Origin: Chloroflexota bacterium
GTDB lineage: Bacteria > Chloroflexota > Limnocylindria > QHBO01
Assembly (NCBI GenBank): GCA_029865285.1
Contig: JAOUHE010000054.1
Coordinates: 1 to 10,671, forward strand
DNA: 10,671 bases
Direction of reading: 5' to 3'
This document shows positions 6,745 to 10,671 of the stretch, one piece after another. A program made the position numbers and the translations under genes. Position 1 is the stretch's first letter. Every line of letters begins with the position of its first letter. The notes beneath the pieces are model-generated. The model had not been told where the DNA came from, did not search any database, and saw only the letters and a program-made list of their open reading frames with translations.

Positions 6745-8700
6745 ATGGCGCTGATCGAGGTTTCGAGCCCGCACGCGGCCCCCGCGGCGCCGACTCGACA
6801 CGTGCTGAGGATCCTGCTTCGCAGTCCCATGGGAGCGATCGGAGCGGCAATGCTCCTCGTCGGGGTCGTGTTCGCGGTGGCGGCCCCGCTGATCGCCCCG
6901 TACGATCCCTACGAGACGGTTCACGTTACGATCGACGACATCTACCAGCAGCCTTCAGCCGCGCACCTGTTGGGGACCGATGACGCCGGCAAGGACGTGC
7001 TCTCCGGCCTGATCTACGGCGCGCGCGTCTCCCTGCTGGTCGGTTTCTCGGCCGCGTTCATCGCGCTGCTGATCGGCGGGGTGGTCGGGATCGTGGCGGG
7101 CTACCGCGGCGGTCGGATCGGATCGGCCCTCATGCGGATCACCGACTTCTTCCTGGTGATCCCCGACCTGGCGCTGCAGATCGTCATCGTCGCCATCGCC
7201 GGCCAGAGTCTGACCAACATCATCCTCGTCATCGGCGCCCTGGGGTGGACCACCACGGCCCGGCTGGTTCGATCCCAGACCCTGTCCGTGCGCGAACGCA
7301 AGTTCGTGCTGCGGGCGCGGGCGATCGGTGCCGGCGACTGGCACATCCTGCGCCGCCACATCCTCCCTCAGGTGCTGCCACTGATGCTCGCCAACATGGT
7401 GCTGGTCATCAGTCTGGCGATCCTCGCCGAGTCGACGCTCGCCTTCATCGGCCTGGGGGATCCGACCGTCATCAGCTGGGGACAGATGCTCAACTTCGCC
7501 TTCGGCCGAGGGGCGGTCTCGGCTGGGGCCTGGTGGGCGCTGTTGACACCCGGCCTTGCCATCGTGTGGGTTGTGCTCGGCACCACGCTGCTCGGCACCA
7601 CGCTCGAGGAAGTCCTCAACCCGCGGCTGAAGCGCCATCACCTCGAGAAGGACCGGTCAATGGCGATTCCGCCACGCTCGGCTGCCGAGGTCGCGTTGGC
7701 TGCCCCGGCGCGCGATCCGGATGGGCCGATCCTCCAGGTCCGCGACCTTGCCATCGAATTCGAATCGCCGGGCGGGCCGTTGCGCGCGGTGGACGGGGTG
7801 AGCTTCGACCTGCGGCGCGGCGAGACGATCGGCCTGGTGGGGGAGTCGGGGAGCGGCAAGACGACCGCCATGCTGGGCATGATGCGGCTCCTGGCGCCCG
7901 GCGGCCGACTGGTCGGCGGGCAGGTGTTTCTGGACGGCGAGGACCTGATGACGCTTCCCGACGCCGAGCTGCGCGCGGTCCGCTGGTCGCGGATCTCGGT
8001 CGTCTTCCAGGGAGCGATGAATGCCCTCAACCCGGTCCGCACGGTTGGCGACCAGGTGGCCGAGGCGATCAGGGTGCACGAGCCGGAGGTCGGTGCCGAC
8101 GGTGCCCGGGTGCGGGCCGAGGACTTGCTCGAGCGCGTGGGGATCGGCCGGCAGCGGTTCGACGACCATGCCCACGCATATTCAGGCGGCATGCGACAAC
8201 GCGCGATGATCGCCCTCGCTCTCGCCTGCCGGCCTGACGTGATCGTGGCGGACGAGCCGACGACCGCCCTCGACGTCATGGTCCAGGCGCAGATCATGGA
8301 GCTCCTCGCCAGCCTCGGCCGCGAGATGGGGATGGGCACCATCCTGGTCACGCACGACCTCGGTGTGGTCGCGTCGAGCTGCGACCGGGTGCTGGTCATG
8401 TACGGCGGACGGATCGCCGAGGAGGGGCCGACCTCGCGACTCTTCTCCGACCCCCAGCACCCCTACGCACAACTGCTGCTGGCCTCCTTCCCTGACCTTG
8501 CCGCGCCGGATCGCGAGCTGCGCGGTATCCCGGGCACGCCGCCCCGCCTCGATGCGATGCCGCCCGGCTGCTCGTTTGCCCCCCGTTGCCCGGCGGCCTT
8601 CGACCGGTGCCGCGTCGAGCGTCCCGGCGAGTACCCGGTCGGCGAGGGGCGTCGAGCGGCCTGCTTCCTGCTCGATCCGCAGGGGGCGAACCGTGGTTGA
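6745..8700 (+). CDS. Fused DppC-type permease and DppD-type ATPase
   Basis: One 651-residue frame carries two importer subunits that are usually separate. Residues 1-~305 are a DppC/OppC permease: PMGAIGAAMLLVG, LLGTDDAGKDVLSGLIYGAR and coupling loop ERKFVLRARAIGAGD (184-198). Residues ~306-651 are an ATPase: Walker A GESGSGKTT (366-374), signature YSGGM (479-483), Walker B ending in Asp503-Glu504 and H-loop His537. The C-terminal oligopeptide-transporter extension has cysteines 609, 615, 622 and 640, a pattern linked to an iron-sulfur site in some DppD proteins. The join is codon TCA (7657-7659) followed by ATG 7660, which has GAGAAGGA seven bases upstream, so the ATPase might also be made separately. 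Permease-ATPase fusions of this kind are known among peptide importers. A sequencing or assembly error turning TGA into TCA cannot be excluded. Confidence 0.9.
   Translation: MALIEVSSPHAAPAAPTRHVLRILLRSPMGAIGAAMLLVGVVFAVAAPLIAPYDPYETVHVTIDDIYQQPSAAHLLGTDDAGKDVLSGLIYGARVSLLVGFSAAFIALLIGGVVGIVAGYRGGRIGSALMRITDFFLVIPDLALQIVIVAIAGQSLTNIILVIGALGWTTTARLVRSQTLSVRERKFVLRARAIGAGDWHILRRHILPQVLPLMLANMVLVISLAILAESTLAFIGLGDPTVISWGQMLNFAFGRGAVSAGAWWALLTPGLAIVWVVLGTTLLGTTLEEVLNPRLKRHHLEKDRSMAIPPRSAAEVALAAPARDPDGPILQVRDLAIEFESPGGPLRAVDGVSFDLRRGETIGLVGESGSGKTTAMLGMMRLLAPGGRLVGGQVFLDGEDLMTLPDAELRAVRWSRISVVFQGAMNALNPVRTVGDQVAEAIRVHEPEVGADGARVRAEDLLERVGIGRQRFDDHAHAYSGGMRQRAMIALALACRPDVIVADEPTTALDVMVQAQIMELLASLGREMGMGTILVTHDLGVVASSCDRVLVMYGGRIAEEGPTSRLFSDPQHPYAQLLLASFPDLAAPDRELRGIPGTPPRLDAMPPGCSFAPRCPAAFDRCRVERPGEYPVGEGRRAACFLLDPQGANRG
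7645..7662 (+). promoter_or_regulatory. Internal ribosome binding site and ATG inside the fusion gene
   Basis: GAGAAGGA (7645-7652), seven bases, then ATG 7660. The downstream product would be 346 residues, a full-length DppD-type ATPase starting MAIPPRS. This looks like the remnant, or still active, start of a formerly separate gene. Confidence 0.55.
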
Positions 8701-9733
8701 GAGGCGTTCCGCCGACGAGGCCGTCCTGATCGCCGAGGATCTCGTCAAGCACTTCCCGCCGCGCTTGTCGCTCGGAGACGTGATCCGTCGCCGCACGGTC
8801 CCGCCCATCGAGGCGGTCGCCGGGGTCAGCTTCAGCGTGGCTCCGGGCGAGGTGCTGGCGCTCGTCGGGGAATCGGGCTGCGGCAAGACGACCACCGCGA
8901 ACATGGTGATGGGGCTGCTGATCCCCACCGCCGGTCGCGTCCTGATGGCCGGCCAGGACGTAGGCAGCCTGTCACGCTCCGAGATGGGACGGATGAGGCG
9001 TGGGGCCCAGATGATCTTCCAGGACCCCTACGAGTCGCTGAATCCGCGGATGACGATCGCCGATATCGTGGCCGAGCCACTGCGTGTTCATCGCGAGTCG
9101 GGCTCGCAGATCGAGGAGGCGGACCGGGTGAGGACGGCGCTCTCCCAGGCTGGCATGACGCCGCCGGAGGCATACCTGAAGCGCTACCCGTCCGAACTCT
9201 CGGGCGGACAGCGTCAGCGGGTGGTGATCGCCGCAGCGCTGGTGCTGCGGCCGAACGTGCTCGTGGCCGATGAGCCGGTCAGCATGCTCGACGTCAGCAT
9301 CCGGGCCGAGATCCTGAACCTCCTCCGCTCACTGGCGGACGACCAGGGGATTGCGGTGCTGATGATCACCCATGACCTGGCCACGGTCGCGGCGTACGCC
9401 GATCGAATGGCGGTCATGTACCTGGGTCGCATCGTCGAGAGCGGCCCCACCCGCGAGGTCCTGGCCGATCCGGAGCATCCATACACGCGCGCGCTGCTCT
9501 CGGTGGTTCCCACCCTCGATCCGAGCGGACGTCCGCCTCGGCAGGTGCTGACCGGTGAGACGCCCGATCCATCGCGCATCCCGTCGGGTTGTCGCTTCCA
9601 CCCGCGCTGCCCGGTCGCGTTCGACCGTTGCCCGATCACCGATCCTCAGCTGGTCCAGCTGGGCGACGGCCGCGCGGCGGCCTGCCTGCTGGTCGAGGAT
9701 CGTCTTGCCGGACGGAACCGGCCGACCCGCTAG
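8693..9733 (+). CDS. DppF-type ABC transporter ATPase
   Basis: Second nucleotide-binding subunit of the importer, 346 residues, acting on the cytoplasmic face together with the ATPase half of the upstream fusion. Motifs in order: Walker A GESGCGKT (59-66, Lys65), signature LSGGQ (169-173), Walker B ending Asp193-Glu194, and H-loop His227. The C-terminal oligopeptide-transporter extension again has four cysteines (300, 306, 313, 331) spaced like those in the partner ATPase. The frame is open upstream to 8363, but family similarity begins only around IAEDLVKHF; GTG 8693 is chosen because it has a purine-rich AGGGGG just upstream and overlaps the previous gene by 8 bases (8693-8700), the usual coupled arrangement. 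The stop codon lies at the centre of a palindrome. Both ATP sites look catalytically intact. Confidence 0.92.
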   Translation: MVERRSADEAVLIAEDLVKHFPPRLSLGDVIRRRTVPPIEAVAGVSFSVAPGEVLALVGESGCGKTTTANMVMGLLIPTAGRVLMAGQDVGSLSRSEMGRMRRGAQMIFQDPYESLNPRMTIADIVAEPLRVHRESGSQIEEADRVRTALSQAGMTPPEAYLKRYPSELSGGQRQRVVIAAALVLRPNVLVADEPVSMLDVSIRAEILNLLRSLADDQGIAVLMITHDLATVAAYADRMAVMYLGRIVESGPTREVLADPEHPYTRALLSVVPTLDPSGRPPRQVLTGETPDPSRIPSGCRFHPRCPVAFDRCPITDPQLVQLGDGRAAACLLVEDRLAGRNRPTR

Positions 9734-9742
9734 CGGGTCGGC
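9721..9742. terminator. Perfect 22-bp palindrome between convergent genes, possible two-way terminator
   Basis: The sequence from 9721 to 9742 equals its own reverse complement. In RNA it can form a 9-bp GC-rich stem (GCCGACCCG with CGGGTCGGC) around a CUAG loop, and the TAG stop of the importer ATPase gene sits in that centre. The gap to the opposing gene is only 27 bases, so it could end transcription from both sides. Neither strand has a U-tract after the stem, so it is not a textbook intrinsic terminator. Confidence 0.45.
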
Positions 9743-9760
9743 TCGCCGCAGGCCGCCGGG

Positions 9761-10303
9761 TCAGGAGGCGAAGAGGAGCGGGATCACCGCCGCGGCCGCC
9801 GCGCAGCCCGCCGCCGCGGGGATGGCCGCACGCACGAGCCTCGAGGACCGAGCCGCCAGGAGCGGGGCGACCAGCGAGGCGCTGGCCGCGCCGACCAGGC
9901 CCGCGACGGCTCCCGCCAGCGCATGGACCACGGTCGGGGAGGCGGCCTCGACCTGCCGCTCACCGGCCAGCGCAGCACCGATCAGGACGACGACCACGCC
10001 GGCGAAGAGCGCCGCGGCAAGCGTGCCCGCGAAGGCACGCAGCGGTCCGATCTGCGTCCCTCCGACTGCGGCTGCTCCACCGGCAAGCGCCAGCGCGACG
10101 AGCCAGGTGCCGACGGCGGCGTCCCGTCCCGTCGGCGGCGCGAGCCAGAACCAGACGAGCGTGACGAGCGGGGCGGCCAGCATCCCCAGTGCCGCCACCC
10201 AGGTGAGTGGCCGCGTCCAGTCCTCGGGATCCTCCGGCGGAACGACCGTCCCGAGTCGCACGCTCACCGGCACGAGGTCGTCCTGGCCGGGCCGGTCGGT
10301 CAC
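9761..10303 (-). CDS. Uncharacterised multi-pass membrane protein
   Basis: I do not recognise this 180-residue, alanine-rich protein. A hydrophilic acidic N-terminus (about 1-31, with PPEDPEDW) is followed by about five hydrophobic segments (34-56, 62-82, 89-113, 124-150, 157-178) and almost no C-terminal tail. No catalytic or binding motif is visible. The start is GTG 10303, whose last two bases overlap the TGA stop of the cysteinyl-tRNA synthetase gene in a GTGA arrangement; a GGAGG (10318-10314 on the minus strand) lies 10 bases upstream. It is therefore very likely co-transcribed and translationally coupled with that gene. This placement says little about function, since housekeeping genes often carry unrelated passengers. 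Confidence 0.75.
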   Translation of the reverse strand: MTDRPGQDDLVPVSVRLGTVVPPEDPEDWTRPLTWVAALGMLAAPLVTLVWFWLAPPTGRDAAVGTWLVALALAGGAAAVGGTQIGPLRAFAGTLAAALFAGVVVVLIGAALAGERQVEAASPTVVHALAGAVAGLVGAASASLVAPLLAARSSRLVRAAIPAAAGCAAAAAVIPLLFAS

Positions 10304-10671
10304 GCGGGAATCGCCTCCCCCGGCTCCCGCGGCGTCGGCAGGCTGCGCGTGTCGGCGAGGCGCAGGCCGAGCACTCGCGATCCGAGCTCGTGCACCATCC
10401 GCCCGGCCGCCGCGCGCAGGGCCGGGTCGCCCGTATCGATCGCCAGCGAGGCCAGGGTCTGCAGTTCGGCAATCGCACGCGGGGTATTCAGATCGTCGTC
10501 CATGGCGGACAGGAAGCGAGCGCGATGGTCCGCGACGACCAGCGGCAGAGATGCCGGACCGACGGTTGCAGCCGCAAGCGGCTCGATCTCCCGCGCAAGG
10601 GCGTCGGCGTCCTGGAGGCGCGCCGCATCGGCCGCCGAGGCCTCAAGGTCGGCCATCCGGAACTCGAGCTC
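10300..10671 (-). CDS. cysS: Cysteinyl-tRNA synthetase, C-terminal part (5' end outside window)
   Basis: Class I aminoacyl-tRNA synthetase that charges tRNA-Cys with cysteine; cytoplasmic. Only about 123 C-terminal residues are visible, and the frame stays open to the window edge (ELEFR before the internal ATG at 10656). The assignment rests on RFLSAMDDDLNTPRAIAEL, which matches the conserved FxxAMDDDxNTPxA motif at the start of the helical DALR-type anticodon-binding domain, followed by the helical stretch ending in LGSRVLGLRL. The catalytic Rossmann domain (HIGH, KMSKS) lies off the window. The related mycothiol ligase MshC is an alternative because it shares the fold, but the DDDxNTP motif together with the C-terminal tail favours the synthetase. 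Its stop overlaps the start of the downstream membrane-protein gene by 3 bases. Confidence 0.82.
   Translation of the reverse strand, partial: ELEFRMADLEASAADAARLQDADALAREIEPLAAATVGPASLPLVVADHRARFLSAMDDDLNTPRAIAELQTLASLAIDTGDPALRAAAGRMVHELGSRVLGLRLADTRSLPTPREPGEAIPA

Noticed and set aside
5642..6850. 402-residue open frame on the minus strand, opposite the DppB-type permease
   Set aside because: Highly charged, low-complexity Gln/Asp/Arg-rich product that spans two real genes and their gap; no start signal or family motif.
7245..8237. 330-residue plus-strand frame inside the permease-ATPase fusion
   Set aside because: Arg/Gly-rich frame shadow with no motifs. I also considered whether it meant a frameshift in the fusion, but permease and ATPase motifs run continuously in the main frame.
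8363..8692. Longer start for the second ATPase
   Set aside because: The extension is an out-of-frame read of the upstream ATPase and has no family similarity.
1..10671. tRNA, rRNA, CRISPR, insertion sequence or phage content
   Set aside because: I saw no cloverleaf-like sequence, no regularly spaced repeats, no transposase or integrase motifs and no marked change in base composition.

Overview
This is a GC-rich bacterial chromosomal segment (roughly two-thirds G+C by eye) with densely packed genes, GTG starts, short overlaps and start sites that look leaderless. There is no phage, insertion sequence, CRISPR array or RNA gene. The style fits a GC-rich actinobacterial or Chloroflexota-type organism; this is inference, and no marker here fixes the taxon.

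Layout. Positions 2-706 (+) hold the C-terminal part of an acyl-CoA dehydrogenase. Two small, uncharacterised multi-pass membrane proteins follow, one on the minus strand (718-1278) and one on the plus strand (1301-1846). They diverge from a 22-base gap that holds one symmetric promoter-like sequence. The second converges on, and overlaps by 4 bases, an S9-family serine peptidase on the minus strand (1843-3858). About 100 bases upstream of that peptidase, a complete peptide-type ABC importer operon diverges on the plus strand (3962-9733). It encodes a family 5 substrate-binding lipoprotein, a DppB-type permease, a DppC-type permease fused in frame to a DppD-type ATPase, and a DppF-type ATPase. 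A minus-strand pair converges on the operon: the 3' end of a cysteinyl-tRNA synthetase gene (10300-10671) and a translationally coupled small membrane protein (9761-10303).

How the genes may work together. The importer has every part of a Dpp/Opp system: binding protein, two membrane subunits and two nucleotide-binding domains. The divergent peptidase has no signal peptide and keeps a full Ser/Asp/His triad, so it could hydrolyse imported peptides in the cytoplasm. That link rests on gene position and family knowledge only.

The most interesting signals are small in scale. (1) A symmetric -10-like core lies exactly 7 bases from the ATG on both sides (1278 and 1301). (2) In the permease-ATPase fusion the only thing joining two full-length proteins is a TCA codon immediately before an ATG that has its own Shine-Dalgarno sequence; one base change would restore a TGA stop. 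(3) A perfect 12-bp hairpin separates the binding-protein gene from the rest of the operon. (4) The leaderless-looking peptidase start sits in a 12-bp tandem repeat. I found no convincing new multi-gene system: the gene families are known, and the novelty is in gene architecture and regulation.
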